From assembly GCA_963575745.1 (NCBI GenBank), contig CAUYUJ010014356.1, positions 262,605-326,604 on the forward strand: a stretch of 64,000 nucleotides of DNA, written 5' to 3'. Positions 21,815-33,004 of the stretch are shown in pieces (the first letter of the stretch is position 1; each line of letters begins with the position of its first letter). The notes below the pieces were generated by a model. The model was given only the letters and a program-made list of their open reading frames with translations. It made no database searches and was not told where the DNA came from. The translations under genes and the position numbers were made by a program. Source of the stretch: Prorocentrum cordatum (taxonomy: Eukaryota; Sar; Dinophyceae; Prorocentrales; Prorocentraceae).

Positions 21815-22583
21815 TTCGCCGGCCCAACGGGCCAGAGGCGTGCTAAGATCTCCGGTGACTGCTTTACAATCTTTCTACTTCGCGCGCGCGGGGCGGCCCC
21901 TGGGGGCCCCCGGGCGGAAAGTACCCCGGCAAGGTCCCGAGAGAGTCCCGGGAGGAGTCACCAGGGCGCTCCAGCAGCGCACCAACGCGGCTCCGAGACG
22001 TCCCCGAGAGCCCCAAGAAGGGCCAAGAGGCTTCCAAGAGGCCCCCAAGATGCTACATGAGGGGTCCGAGATGCCACAAGATCGCTCCAAGACGCCCACG
22101 ATGGCCCCCAGACGCCCCAAGAGGCCTCCAAGAGCACTCCCGAGAGGGCCCCAAGAGGCAAAATTCACTGCTTTTCCTTAGGTTTTGGAGAGATTTTGGC
22201 GTTTCCACCTTTTCGGCTTCACGACACCCCAAGACGGCCCAAGAGGCCCCCAAGACCGCCCCAAGAGGGCCCAAGAGGCCCCCAAGAGGGCCCCAAGACG
22301 GCCCAAGAGGGCTCCAAGACGGCCCAAGAGGCCTCCAAGACGGCCCAAGAGGGCCCCAAGAACGCCCCAAGAGGGACCCCAGGGGGGGAACACGAAACAA
22401 TATTTCGAGCCCTCGGCCCTCAGAAGTCCCCAGGAGGCCCCAAGAGGCCCCTAAGAGGCCCCAAGAGGCCCCCAACAGGCCCTCAGGAGGCCCCCAAGAG
22501 GCCCCCAAGCGGCCCCAGGAGGCCACCCAAATGCCCCCCCGAGCACGCAAGCAAGTGCCAGCGACGCTACACTATGGGCCGGC
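21815..22583 (+). repeat. R cassette, copy 2 (larger)
   Basis: Begins cgccggcccaacgggccag and ends tgggccggcgg followed by aatgagcgaagcgatt, exactly as copy 1. The first 150 bp match 11946-12100 closely, including aagtaccccggcaaggtccc. The interior is over 500 bp of degenerate ccccaagaggcccc units against about 120 bp in copy 1. Terminal 9 bp inverted repeat as in copy 1. Confidence 0.8.
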
Positions 22584-24099
22584 GGAATGAGCGAAGCGAT
22601 TCAACAACGTTCGTCTTTTCTGGCAATCCAGACAGTACCGAACACCCGCGGCCTCAGTCGGCGTATTCGCGTGGGGGCATCCAAATTATCCAAATTATCC
22701 ACAGTATATGCGGATCGTACCCCACAAAGAGTTCAGACCGCCCGCGCGCAAATGCTCCGCAGCAACCCGCTTGCTGCATTGCTCCGCAGCGCGCAGTATT
22801 TGAAGACAGACCCGCGCCCTGCCCTACACTTGTCTGCGTGATCAGGGATGGGTCAATCGCCAGGCCACTTGCTTGCTTATCTATGGCATTCAGCCTTCTT
22901 GGGTACCTGTAGGGGTCCCTTGGTGTGCATCCGCCCCGCTCCACCAACCGAAACTGCCGTCACCCGAAAAAACCCGACCTGGTTTAGTGATTCTGGCTAA
23001 GCTAGGGGCCCCGGGGCCCTACCACTAACCGGGTCCCCTTACCTGGGGTCCTGGCCATACCCGACCCGTGCCAGACCACACCGCGTGGCCGCTGCACCAC
23101 CTCCACGCTCGACGACACCCCCACTCAGCACTGATGCACCACCACCTCCGCGAGGCGCCCACCGCTCTCGGAGCCACAGGTGCCGCGCGCGCGGACGCGG
23201 CGGCGGCGGCGGGGGCCGGTCGCGGCCAGACTGCGCGGCTCGCGGGGCAATCTGAGGAGCGGCGGCGCCCTGCGAGCCTCGGGCGCAGGCGGCGCAGGCA
23301 CCTGACCCAGCGGGCTCTCTCCCAAGCCCTCCTCGTCCAGTGGCTCGCACCGCACCGCGCCCAATCTATGAGCGAGGGGGCTGCGGAGGCGAACGGCTGG
23401 AAGGAAGAAGTCCTGTGCCACCGCTTCGCCTCCCCCTCGCGCGCGCGGCGCCAGCTGAAGGTGCCGGGGCGTGGTCCGATGAAACTCCCGCGGTCACGGG
23501 ACCCCAAGCATCTCGTTGCTGCCGGCACTGCTGCAGAACCAGTGTGGCGCAAGTGAGCAGCAACTGCCTGCCCCTCCTTATTCTCCTCCTCCTCCTCACC
23601 ATCTCCCTTCCTTGTTACGTCGACATGCTCGGAACAACATTCGCGTAGTCCCAGGGTTGGCGAGCACCTTCCCCTCCTCCTGATCCTCCCCTTCCACCTC
23701 TCCTTTTCTCAAGCGGACCGCCAGACCCGAGGCGTCCTCCCGCTTCTCCTCCTGCTCACGCGCTCCCTTCCCTCCCATCACTCCCCCTCCGTCTCCTCCT
23801 CGACCCCTTCCCCCTCCGCCCCCTCATCCGTCACCGTGCAGCGAAGCACTGAGTGGAGCGTCAACAGATCCCGAATAACGCCCACTGCTGACCTTTGTAA
23901 ATACTCTCACGGCCCAATGCTCCAGCCATACGCCGAAGCGCGAGGGCAAAACAAAGAGAGAAATAGGACGCCAAGGTACACGGTATCACATGCATCGTAT
24001 GTAAAGAATGATACAAGTAAGTCCTGCGTGCCAAAACTCCTGGGCACTCCTGTGAGCTTCCAGGGATCGTCGCGCGGCTGCTCTAGAGCCCACATGTCC
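22584..24099. other. Unclassified sequence
   Basis: No lettered repeat found. The 163-codon plus-strand frame at 23068-23556 is Ala/Arg-rich and follows the high G+C. It has no recognisable domain. A short palindrome (aggggccccggggcccct) lies near 23004. Pyrimidine-rich ctcctcctc runs occur at 23585-23830. Confidence 0.45.
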
Positions 24100-24560
24100 A
24101 AAGATGGTCCCGATTAAGCGTCCTGGAGCTCACCTGGGAGCCTCTCGGGCCGTCTTGGAGTCTTTGGGTCCCCGAAGGCCCGCCCAGGGAGCAAAAAAGG
24201 CACTGAGGCACCCTGCGCTTGGGCTTGATAGTCGCAAGGTCGCCTTTTCGATCTTCGACGCATCCATGACGGCCCAGGAGGCCGCCAAGTGGGGCCCACG
24301 ATGGGGAGGCTCAAACTATCACTGAGTGCCCAGCATCCCAGAACGGCTCCCGAGACAGCCAGCATGCCCCCAGAATGCCTTCCGGAGGCACCCAAAAGTC
24401 CCACGAGCCCCCCCAAGAAGACGTTCCCCAAGACGGTCTCTGGAGGGCTAAGACGGCCCGAGAGTTCTCCACGACGACCGAAGAGGCCCCCAAGGTAGCC
24501 CAAGATATCCCCAAGAGGCCTTCAAGAAGGCCCAAAGGACCACAACGAGCCCCAATATGA
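24100..24560 (+). repeat. R-core-like degenerate repeat without R ends
   Basis: Scattered cccaagag, ccccaagaag and aggcccccaag words with the same 11-12 bp rhythm as the R interiors. Neither cgccggcccaacgggcc nor the gggccggcg end is present, so this is a truncated copy or an independent array. Confidence 0.5.
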
Positions 24561-24777
24561 CCACAGAGGGTCACTCGCCAGTGTTCCTCCAGCGGTTTGC
24601 CAAAGCGCTGGGGGAACACACGCACACAAACTACTAGTATGGCCGCACCTTCGCTCGGAATTTCGACACATTGGAGCTTCCATAAAGCAGGGGGCGGCGG
24701 CGGTTCACCGCAGGCGTCTTCTATGGTAGCCATTCCCACCGTCTTCGTATCCGTCGGTGCTGCCGCCGCCATGGTCA

Positions 24778-24956
24778 TTGCCGTTGTCCAAGTCGTCGTT
24801 GCCCCTTCTCCATTTCGTCGTCGTCGTCAATATCAACGACGTCAAAATTGTCGTTGACGTCGGGATCGTCATCGTCATCGTCATCGTCAACGTCGTCGTT
24901 GAAGTCATTATCGTCATCGTCAACGTCGTCGTTGCCCCGTTCTCCTCCGCGATCGC
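24778..24956 (+). repeat. CGT/CAT triplet tract
   Basis: Repeats of gtcatcgtcatcgtc and gtcaacgtcgtcgttg. Val/Ile-rich and Asp-rich frames are artefacts. Confidence 0.9.
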
Positions 24957-25839
24957 CTGTCCATGAAAGCGGGCATTCAGACATAGCCTGCCACCCCCCT
25001 CCAACTCGCAGATCTTCACCACTCGGTACCCCCAGGTTTCGAAAAAATGGGCGCCCTTCCCCGGCTCAACTCGCGACCTCTCGAAGTCCTGGCGCTCAAA
25101 CTCCCCAGCCCGCCTCACCTACCTGGACTCCAGAACCAGTCACAACAGCCTACCGTAAAACACGAAGCGAAGCCTGAAATGCACTCGGACACTGCAGTTT
25201 CGTGTCGCGACGACTGCGGTGTTGGTTTTGGCACCGCGTTGATCGTTCCACTTGCAACGACTGGCGGCTTTTCGATTGCCACATCGATCCATCTTGGCCC
25301 ACTCTGGGCCATTGGCGGCGTTCAACCTTGAACGCCCGAGCTCGAGTCGCAACCGCGTCGACACGACACGAACCTGACGTGCTCGGACCGAAGAGCCGCG
25401 GCCGCGCAATTTTTCCGCGCACGACCGACGCTTCTGGCTCGTCCCGTCCCTCCGGCCGCGCAGCAGGTGGCGCGGGCCCTACGCGGAGGCGGCCGCTGTC
25501 GTGGTGGCACATTGGCAGGTGGCGGGTGGCAGAGCGGCCGGCTCGTGGCAGAGGCGCGCGGGACGAGGGGCCGCAAGGGAGCTCCCGGACCCCTGGCACG
25601 GAGCTCTCGCAGAGCGGGGCGGCGCCCCCATGCCGGAGCAGCCGCCGGCAGGCGGTGCGCCTCGCCTCTCCCCCTCGTCCTGCCAGGGGTCGGGGGGGTC
25701 GCCTCCGGCAGCCTGCCGAGCGCAGAGGGCAGCCCAGCTCGCGGCTCCCTCCCTCGAATTCTCTGGCGGACGCATAGGTCAGCCGCGGGCAGTCAGGAAA
25801 CGATGACTGATGGGAGCTTTGTCGCACGCTCGTCTACGG
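24957..25839. other. Unclassified sequence
   Basis: The long minus-strand frame 25150-25827 and the plus-strand frames opposite it are all open over the same GC-rich stretch. Neither shows a domain, so I do not call them. Confidence 0.45.
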
Positions 25840-26026
25840 TGATGGGCCTGGTTTCCACCACCACTACCACCATAAGTTGGAGGGGGAGGAGGTCCTCCTT
25901 CTTCTCCTGCTCCTCCTCCTCCACCTCCTCCTCCTCCTCGTCCTCCTCCTCCTCCTCCTCCTCCTCGTCCTCCACCTCCTTCCCCCCTCCAACTTCTGGT
26001 GGTGGTGGATGGAAAACAAGTCCATC
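25840..26026. mobile_element. Family X element with CTC core, copy 1
   Basis: Left arm atgggcctggtttccacca then ccaccataagttggagggg. The right arm is the inverse (cccctccaacttctggtgg, ggatggaaaacaagtccat). The core between the arms is about 80 bp of cctcctcctc. The copy at 35576-35764 has the same arms around a differently sized CTC core. Confidence 0.75.
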
Positions 26027-26400
26027 AGACGGGAGAAACCTGGCGGAGAGACCTGTTACCGAATGCAGGCAAGATCGACCGGGTTGGCCCAGACTTCATC
26101 GAACCGCACTGATGGCGCTGGACGGCGCAATTCGGAAAGAATTTTGGATCAGAGCTCGCCGATCAGAACAGAACGACCGATAGGGCTGATCGTAGGCGAG
26201 ACTAACGGACGAACCGAACGGCGGGCAAACTTGCTTGCGTTCTAAGAGCCCCAATGACCAACAATCACTGACCGCCCCGGCGTGCCCTAACGGGCACGCC
26301 GCACGTAGTCCGCCAATAAGTGGCGAGGTGGCAAGCGGCGCGATCTATTCCTACAGCCTCCCTGCCCTCAGCCTCGCCCTCCCTGCTCTCCCGTCCGTCC

Positions 26401-26560
26401 CGTACCTCTCCTCCTCTCCTCCTCCAGTTCCACACCACTATCCTCCTCCTCCTCCTCCTCCTCCTCCATTTCTTTCCATGGCCATCCCACCCTCGTCGTA
26501 ATCTTTCTCCTTCCCTCCTTCCCTCCTCCTCCTGCTCCTCCTCCTCCTCCCACTTGGGCG
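26401..26560 (+). repeat. CTC triplet tract
   Basis: Two pyrimidine-rich cctcctcctc runs separated by ttctttccatggccatccc. Confidence 0.85.
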
Positions 26561-26694
26561 ACGAAAAGAAGCGGGTTAACGCTAGATGGCATAGCGACCT
26601 TACGCGGCAGCTTACTGGGCCGCCAGCGCGGCACGCTACATTGAAGACGAGGGCGCTTCTTACGCGCCAATGTCGGCGCACTCGACCCCCTTGT

Positions 26695-26815
26695 TGTTGC
26701 GCCCTCGTGGTCCTCGCCCTTGTCGCCCTCGCCCTCGTCGCCCTCGCCCTCGTCACCCTCGCCCTCATGGTCCTTGCGTAAGTGGCCTCATCCTCGCCCT
26801 CGTCGTCCTCCCGCT
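26695..26815 (+). repeat. GCCCTCGTC minisatellite
   Basis: The 9-18 bp unit gccctcgtcgccctc recurs at least six times. All three frames stay open because the unit length is a multiple of three and has no stops. No protein feature. Confidence 0.85.
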
Positions 26816-27077
26816 CCCCCCCCACTCGCCCGCGCCCTGCCGCGCGCTCCCCTGTCCCCCGCGCACGTGCCTGCCCCCATCGCCCGGCCCCCCTCTCTTG
26901 GCCCCACTCCCCCCCTCCCCCGTTGCCTCCCCTCCTGCCCTCCCCGCAAGGTGCGGGCGCAGGGTCGAGCAGTCATACCCGCCCGTCGGAGGAAGCAGGC
27001 AGCAGCATGAGGCAGGGAGGTGGGTATATCGCAGTGGGCTCGGGCCCTTCCCAACTAATAACAGCGAAAGCAGCGCA

Positions 27078-27190
27078 AACGTATCGGTGATTGAAGGAGG
27101 AAGGCGCTTGAAAGAGACTGTGATCATGGACGCTGATGATATCTGCGCTGTAGACGACCGGTGGGTACAGGTCCACTTCCGTCCTTAGGA
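27078..27190 (+). repeat. W repeat, diverged copy
   Basis: Shares ttgaaggaggaaggcgctt and gacgaccggtgggtac with 13545-13640. The middle is divergent. It is followed by an AT-rich run (tatacatatatagcac, catatatatatgtat) at 27215-27262. Confidence 0.5.
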
Positions 27191-27265
27191 GGACAGAGTA
27201 CATAGAATACCAGGTGAGATATGTGTATACATATATAGCACATCATATATATATGTATAATAAAC

Positions 27266-28430
27266 AACCTTCGTGATATGCACCGCGACAAGCAATGCAA
27301 TTCGACAAACGCACTCAGGGAAGGAACCCAACAGAGCAGGGCTGTTCGGCGAACGCTCTTCAGCGCCACGTGCAAAGGTCAGGGTGTTTTTTCCTCCCTT
27401 GAGGCCTCCTCCCTCCCCCCCGTCCCCCTCTACCTTTGACTACCCCCCTGTCCGGCCGAGGGGAGGGGGAGGAACGGGGCGGAACTGCACGGCCGCCCTC
27501 CTCTGCTTGGCGGAGCGCCCTCCCGCTCTCTCGCGGAGAGCCTCCCTGCCACCGTCCGAGCGACGGGAACTCGCAGTGGCCCAGGCGCGACGCCATTTTC
27601 AAAATGTGGCTGTCGACTGTTCGCCGCGCGCACTCGTCTTGAACCTGTGCAAGAGGTTTCACGGGTTCCCATGGACAGAGTACCGGAAATAGTGTTTTGG
27701 AACGATTCAGGATTGCAAGAGCGCGACAGCTAGGTCGAGTCGCGGTGTGAGAGTCCCAGGCATTCTCTGGCACGGTTCAGGAACGTCAAGGAACAACAGT
27801 CAGGTTCATTCGTGGCGTTGGGACCCAAGAGTGGTGTTCTGGCATGCTTAAGGATCTTCAAAAGATGGTCTCCCAAAGGGTTTAACTAAACCAATGTAGA
27901 GGCCTGTGAAGATGCAGTTTATATTCCAACATCATTGATGAGTCTTAGGTTTGCACTGGTCCTCTTCCGCCTCCTTCTCCTCCTCGCTCCTCTCATCCTC
28001 CTCCAGGAGGGCACCAACGGCACACCCACACCACAGGGGGCCGAACCCAAATGGTGTGTGTGTATGTTCGTTTTCGATGCTTGCTTTTCGTTCTACCTCG
28101 TTTTGCCTTCGCTGCGCCTGGAATGCAACACAAACCAAAAACGCAAAACGGCCCACGACATGGCGGATTTCGGAAACCCTGAACCCAAAAACGTTCTCAT
28201 CTCCCGGGAGCGGTTGTTTACTTCCACCGCCCTCCGCCGAGCTTCCGCCGGCGGAGGAGGCCTCGTTTTACTTCCGCCGTCTTCCGCCGACCTGCCGCCG
28301 CGGAAGAGGTGACAACTTCTCTTATCCTCGAAGGCAAGGCCCTATCTGGACCGCCCACGACGCGGCCAAAGCACCGTTTTCAGGCCCTGCCCTGCCGCAA
28401 CAAAATCCGCTGGGCCCCTCGTGTAGCCTT
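27266..28430. other. Unclassified sequence
   Basis: Holds a short run of cttccgccg words near 28230-28310 and a tggtgtgtgtgtatg run near 28052. No lettered repeat or supported gene. Confidence 0.45.
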
Positions 28431-28431
28431 C

Positions 28432-28587
28432 GGTCGGGCCTGTCCCCCTACAGGCCGAGCTTGGATGACAAATTACAAATACCCCAAATATACCCTAAGC
28501 ATGTCCAACAATAATCAAAACATAGTCCCCAGACTATTTTGAGACTAGTTTTGAAGATTCCCCCTGTAGAGGGACAGGCCCGACTGA
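28432..28587. mobile_element. Family A element, copy 4
   Basis: Ends ggtcgggcctgtccccctac and gagggacaggcccgact. The interior is AT-rich (aaatatacccta, ataatcaaaacatag). Flanks gtgtagcc are present on both sides. Either orientation can offer GT...AG borders, so I leave the strand open. Confidence 0.75.
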
Positions 28588-28699
28588 AGTGTAGCCCCAG
28601 GAAGGTGGGCGGAGCGCACGCCCTCGTGGCTCGCTGCAGGCATCCAGAGCTGCACGCCGCTCATGGCCTCTCCAGGACGGGCCAGGCCCGGCTCGGTGC

Positions 28700-28796
28700 G
28701 CCCTCCTCCTCCTCCTCCTCCTCCCTCTCCTCCTCCTCCTCCTCCTCCTCCTCCTCCTCCTCCTCCTCCTCCCCCTTCCCCCTCCCCTTCTCCTCC
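28700..28796 (+). repeat. CTC triplet tract
   Basis: Pyrimidine-only cctcctcctc, about 95 bp. The poly-Pro and poly-Ser frames on the plus strand and the poly-Glu and poly-Gly frames on the minus strand are artefacts. Confidence 0.95.
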
Positions 28797-29013
28797 CGAT
28801 ACCCTGTCCCCTGCCGCCTCTTCGCCTTGTGAGGCATTGACGCAGTGGTTTGCCCTGGACGCAAGCGAGAACTCGAGGCGCGCAGGGAGGGGGGGGGGGC
28901 GCGAGGGGCGTGGGCCTCGGGAAAGGCGAAGGGCCTCGTGACCGCGCCTGGGCCTCCTTGGAAGCGCCCGGGTGTCCCCATGGAGGCCTCGTAGAAGCCG
29001 GGACGTGGTTCTA

Positions 29014-29232
29014 CAGTCAACCCGTATCGTAAGGATGCTCGGTAAGGATGCAAGGACCTTGGACGCCCATCTCGAAGCTTTGCGAGCGGGGCGCGGCCAA
29101 CGAGAGTGGCCAAGGAGGGGCCGAGAGGACAAGGATGCAAGGGTGCTCCTGGGAAGAGGAGGAGGAAGAGGAGGAGGACAAGAGGAGGAAGAGGAGGAGG
29201 AGGAGCAGGAGGAGAAGGAGGAGGAAGGGCGC
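29014..29232 (+). mobile_element. Family U element, copy 2, truncated by a GGA tract
   Basis: Left end cagtcaacccgtatcgtaa and interior atctcgaagctttgcgagcg match copy 1. The right inverted end is missing because the sequence runs into a ggaagaggaggaggac tract from about 29150 to 29232. Confidence 0.6.
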
Positions 29233-29394
29233 CGCCGAGAGCGAGCTGTCAGCGCGCCGTGGTGGCAGAGATGCCGACGGCTCCCAGGACGGGGTCCCGA
29301 GGCGTGGCGCCCCTGGAGGACGCGGGGCCTCACGCAAGCAAAGGCTCGGCCGGTGAGCCATGTTCTTCGTCCTGGGGTGAGGGGCAGCGATTGG

Positions 29395-29478
29395 AGGGAC
29401 CCAAGGAGACACACACACACAACATACCAACACCACACACACAGACCAACACCACAAACACACACACACGCACACACA

Positions 29479-29562
<84 letters not shown>

Positions 29563-29710
29563 CACCACACACCACACACCACACAAACACAGACACAGAC
29601 ACACAGACACCGACACACACACAGACACATACACACCACTGCCCACATGTCCGCAGTTTCCGGGGAATGGACGATGAATCGCGTCTGTATTTCTTCCCCT
29701 TCTGATTCTC
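29395..29710 (+). repeat. Family O cassette, copy 3, with a 230 bp CA/GCAC satellite
   Basis: acacacac, cgcacgcacgcacg and acagacac runs occupy 29408-29640. They are followed by the O block ttccggggaatggacgatg and cgtctgtatttcttcccc. The expanded CA tract is the variable part of this family. Thr/His-rich and Val/Cys-rich frames are artefacts. Confidence 0.75.
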
Positions 29711-29714
29711 ATCC

Positions 29715-29992
29715 TGAGGTGGGGGGCAAAGATGCGGGGGGGACCGGCTCGAGGTGGGGGGGGGGCACATCGACATGACATCGGCGATGCCGCGCGGACA
29801 AACTGGCAAAAAGACGGCCGACGGCAGAATCCCACGATCCTTGGCGGGGTGGGCTATCGGGCCTCCATTGGCGATGAGTGGGCGATTGGAGGAGGAGGAC
29901 GACGACGAGGAGGAGAATAGGAAGGGGGAGGAGGGAGGAGAAGGAGGAGGAGGAGGAGGAGGAGGAGGAGGAGGAGAAGGAAGAGGACGAAT
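29715..29992. mobile_element. Eroded family K element running into a GGA tract
   Basis: Left part gaggtggggggcaaagatg and gacatcggcgatgcc, right part gggctatcgggcctccattg and cgatgagtgggcgattgg, as in the K copies at 33895 and 45893. A ggaggaggaggag tract follows from 29890. Confidence 0.5.
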
Positions 29993-30360
29993 GTGTCCCG
30001 AGAGGCCGCCTGAGCCGATCCCCCCTGAGCAATCCTCGTCGTCTGGCTTCCGGATCAACTCGCGCTCTCGCGCAGCCCCCTCAGGGGAGAAGACGAGGAC
30101 GAGGTGGCATCAGAGCCGAGCCACGAAGCGCGAGTAGCTTCGCGCCCTCGAGCGCGCCCCTGTCCATGCTTGGCGGCGAGTAAAGGGGGGCAACCTCTCA
30201 GAATCCCTCGCACCTTCTGAGCGGATGCTTCTGTCTCCGGGGAGGGCTTCGAAAACCTCTCAGAAGGCCGGGGGACTTCCGAGCCTTCTGAGAAGCCTGG
30301 CCCCCTCTGCCGGCGGTTTTCGGGTCATAACTCGGGCCTCTGGCGGCCGTTCCAGGACGA
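29993..30360. other. Unclassified GC-rich sequence
   Basis: Begins with the gtgtcccgagaggccgc word also seen in the 7 kb tract. Later part has repeated ccttctgagaagcc-type palindromes similar to those in family H. No gene supported. Confidence 0.45.
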
Positions 30361-30546
30361 TCCCTGGAGGAGGAGGCGGAGGCGGAGGAGGAGGAGGAGG
30401 AGGAGGAGGAGGAGGGCATCCCTGGAAAGGAGGAGGAGGAGGAGGAGGAGGAGGAGAAGGAGGAGGAGCAGGATGAGGATGAGGATGATGATGATGAGGA
30501 GGAGGAGGAGGAGGAGGAGGAGGAGGAGGAGGAGGAGGAGGAGCAT
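30361..30546 (+). repeat. GGA triplet tract with a repeated catccctgga interruption
   Basis: Purine tract interrupted by gagggcatccctggaaagg and gaggagcatccctggaac, and by a short gatgatgatgat run. The repeated interruption indicates amplification of a longer unit. Confidence 0.9.
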
Positions 30547-30651
30547 CCCTGGAACGCCCTCGACGGGGCGCGGCGGCTGGATAGCATCCCGCAGCTGGGA
30601 GACCGCTGAGAACCGACGAGAGAACAGTTGAAGGCCCGTCCTTTTTCTCGG

Positions 30652-30757
30652 CGGCGCGCACAAGGAGGTGGAGGGAGGGGGGAAGGCTTCTTAGAAGGAG
30701 GCTGCTTCTTAGAAGGCGCCGGCCTTACATCTATAGATATGGCCCGCGCCTTCTAAG
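30652..30757 (+). mobile_element. Family H element, left half only
   Basis: ggcggcgcgcacaaggagg, ggcttcttagaaggaggctg and gccggccttacatctatag match the left half of the full H copies at 34140 and 60534. The right half stops at cgcgccttctaag and the I segment follows. Confidence 0.65.
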
Positions 30758-30764
30758 TGAACAA

Positions 30765-30904
30765 ACCTCCCTTTAGTAAACGTCCCCTTAGTGAAAACGG
30801 CCTGGGACCGAAACCGACGGACCTGGACCCGCAAAAATGACGGCCGCGACGCCCTCTCGCGAACCGAAAACGGCCAATTCCTTAATCGACGTGTCAGGGT
30901 AGGA
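30765..30904 (+). other. Conserved I segment, copy 1
   Basis: A 140 bp stretch nearly identical to 56801-56940 (five differences). Read from the GTG at 30791, a frame of about 36 residues (start KTAWDRNRRTWTRKN) is shared by both copies. Within that stretch two of three differences are synonymous. Either it is a short piece of a larger coding unit, or it is a recently copied repeat that happens to be open. Surrounding sequence differs completely. No function recognised. Confidence 0.45.
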
Positions 30905-31149
30905 AGTGTATCAACCTCCGATTCTCACTTCCCCCACTTCCTCGCCGCCGACATTCTCATGCATATGCTCTGGTCCTCGATTCGTGGAGGCCCCCGGCGG
31001 CCCGACGGCGTGCGCATCGGCACCCGCGGGCCCGCCGGGCCCTCGGGGGGGCTCCCCTCCGCGGCCTGCCCAGGGCGGCGCCGGCGGCTGCCTGTGCCCG
31101 GCGGCGTGCCTCGATTGGCCCTCTCGCCGGCGGCGCCACGAGCCTCCGC
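30905..31149. other. Unclassified GC-rich sequence
   Basis: No repeat recognised. The long frame running through here into the CTC tract is a composition effect. Confidence 0.4.
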
Positions 31150-31462
31150 ACCTCCGCCCACCTCCTCCGCCTCCAACTCCGCCTCCGCCTCCGCCTCCTC
31201 CTCCTCCTCCTCCTCCTCCGCCGTCTCCTCCTCCACCTCCTTCTCCTCCTCCTCCTCCTCCTCCTCCTCCTCCTCCTCCTCCTCCTCCTCCGCCGCCTGC
31301 TCCTCCGCCGCCTCCGCCTCGGCCTCCTCCACCGCCTCCGCCGCCTCCTCATCCTCCATCTCCGCCTCCTCCTCCGCCTCCTCAGCCCCCTCCTTCTCCT
31401 CCTCCTCTCCTCCTCCGCCTTCCCCTCCTCCGCCTCATCCGCCTTCTCCCCCTCCCCCTCCG
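31150..31462 (+). repeat. CTC/CCG triplet tract
   Basis: About 310 bp of cctcctcctc with ccg interruptions. Poly-Pro, poly-Ser, poly-Glu and poly-Arg frames are artefacts. Confidence 0.95.
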
Positions 31463-31507
31463 TACAAGCAAACGCACCGGCACCGCGCTGCACTGCTCAG
31501 AGAGAGA

Positions 31508-31744
31508 GGCCTCCAAATTGAGGAGGTCTGGGCAGCTGGGGTCGGAAGATCTACCCGCATCGCCGATGCGTCGGCGATACGTCGCCGCCGCATCGGCGAT
31601 GCGTGGGTGAGGTCGACGTTGCATCGGTGCCGACGGTGTGGAGAAAATCAGGCTCCTCCTCGAGTCGGATCGGCGATGCATCGGCGATGCGGCGCAGATC
31701 GTCCTACCCCATCTGCTCGGAACCTCTCTGGGACTCTGGGAGGT
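31508..31744. mobile_element. Family J palindromic element, copy 2
   Basis: Outer arms gaggcctccaaattgagg and the inverse ggaacctctctgggact-ctgggaggtc side. Inner arms ctggggtcggaagatc and gatcgtcctaccccat. The centre repeats cgatgcgtcggcgatacgtc and gatgcatcggcgatgc. Non-coding. Confidence 0.7.
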
Positions 31745-31794
31745 CCAGACAGATCACAGGAGGGCCCCTTGAGACAACGCAGGTTGGCCTACGG

Positions 31795-31985
31795 GGGGGG
31801 GGGGGCCCGACCACAAGAAACCTTCCACCAGAAGCCCAACCCCGAGACCCCAGGGCGTCCATTGACTTTGGCTCTGGGACTAAAGCCGCGCCCTCCTTCG
31901 CAAAGCCAGCGACACCCGAGACGCCCAGGGCACCCTGGAGGCAAGCAGGGTGCTGCTTGGCACGGGCCTCCCCTGTGCGGAGGGG
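31795..31985 (+). repeat. Z repeat, copy 2
   Basis: Shares gaaaccttccaccagaagcc, cttcgcaaagccagcgacac and gcaagcagggtgctgcttgg with the copy at 36280-36445, and less with 14262-14415. Confidence 0.65.
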
Positions 31986-32394
31986 GGCCCCTCGCGCCTC
32001 CACACCTGGACGCAGCTCGCACACACCCTGGCGCGCCTGCACTCCGGCAGGGCTCCCGCGACCGTCTTGGGGCCGCCGCCGTGCCTCGACCCGCCCTGCC
32101 CCGAGCTGCGCCCCCGGCCGGCCGCCGACGCGACTCTTGCTTTCGAGGCGGGGGTTTGCAGGAGAGGGCCCTGCAGGGGCCCCTGCTGGCTCCCAAAGGG
32201 GCCCTGCAGCCCCGAGAGGCTCCTCGGAGCCATGTGCTTCACCCCCCCCAGGTGGGTCACCCCCCGCCCACCATCCGCCCGAATCTTCCCATACACGAGC
32301 ACGTTTTCAGGACGAAAGACCTGACCAAAAAATGCAATCCTGAGTGCAGCGCGGTGGGTCCCGACCGCTTTCGATGCCTCTTGGGACCACGAGA
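31986..32394. other. Unclassified sequence
   Basis: GC-rich up to 32230, then mixed. The last part (ttgggaccacgagacgcg) leads into the C array. No gene supported. Confidence 0.45.
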
Positions 32395-32663
32395 CGCGTA
32401 AGAGGTGTGCCAGAACGGGTGCGATGGTGCCATGCGGGCGCTGCCACTGGGGGCTTCGGTGGAGCTCGTGTGCCGAAGCGGGTGCGGTGGTGCCATGCTA
32501 GCGCTGCCACTGGGGCCTTCGGTGGAGCTCCCTATGGTGGCGCGACGCGTGTGAGGGGTGTGCCGAAACGGGCGCGATGGTGTCATGCGGGCGCTGCCAC
32601 TGGGGCCTTCGGTGGAGCTCTTTATGGGGACACGAAGCGTGTGAGGCGTGTACCAGCAGAGAC
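32395..32663 (+). repeat. Short C array, about three units
   Basis: Units with ggggccttcggtggagctc and gtgaggggtgtgccgaaacg blocks, a spacing close to the 90 bp subfamily, one unit shortened. It shows that C arrays can be very short and still keep the tail. Confidence 0.85.
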
Positions 32664-32784
32664 ACGCGGAAGGCAGAGGCACGGATTGGAGGAGGGAGGA
32701 GGAGCTTCGGGAGGAAGAGGAGATGGGAGGGGCGCGGGACGTTGTCTTTTCAAAACGAGGGCCCAACACCGCATGAAGGTTGGG
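32664..32784 (+). repeat. Conserved tail of a C array
   Basis: Purine-rich run, then gcgcgggacgttgtcttttc and gagggcccaacaccgcat. Same layout as at 546-640, and here too a B element follows directly. Confidence 0.7.
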
Positions 32785-32965
32785 AAAAATTGCATGCACC
32801 AACTTTCTACGGTTCGCGCGGAGATTTAGGATCCGCGCTGGAGCCCCCTGGCGGCGCCTCCGGCGCCGCCCCTGGCGCGCTCCTCGCGCCAGGCAGGGGT
32901 GTGCAGCGCAAATCCAAGAAATTCGGGCGGACCGTCGAAAGACTATGTGTAGTTGTGCGCGTCAG
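32785..32965. mobile_element. Family B element after a C tail
   Basis: Arms ggttcgcgcggagatttagg and atccaagaaattcgggcgg, GC core ggcggcgcctccggcgccgc and ctggcgcgctcctcgcgcc. Outer arms are eroded. Confidence 0.65.
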
Positions 32966-33004
32966 AAGGGCAGAGATTGCCTCTCTTTAGGACCCTCCTT
33001 AGGG

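Noticed and set aside
11946-22583. R cassettes as Pro/Lys/Arg-rich protein genes
   Set aside because: The frames are driven by the ccccaagagg repeat and are open on both strands. The two copies do not conserve a frame.
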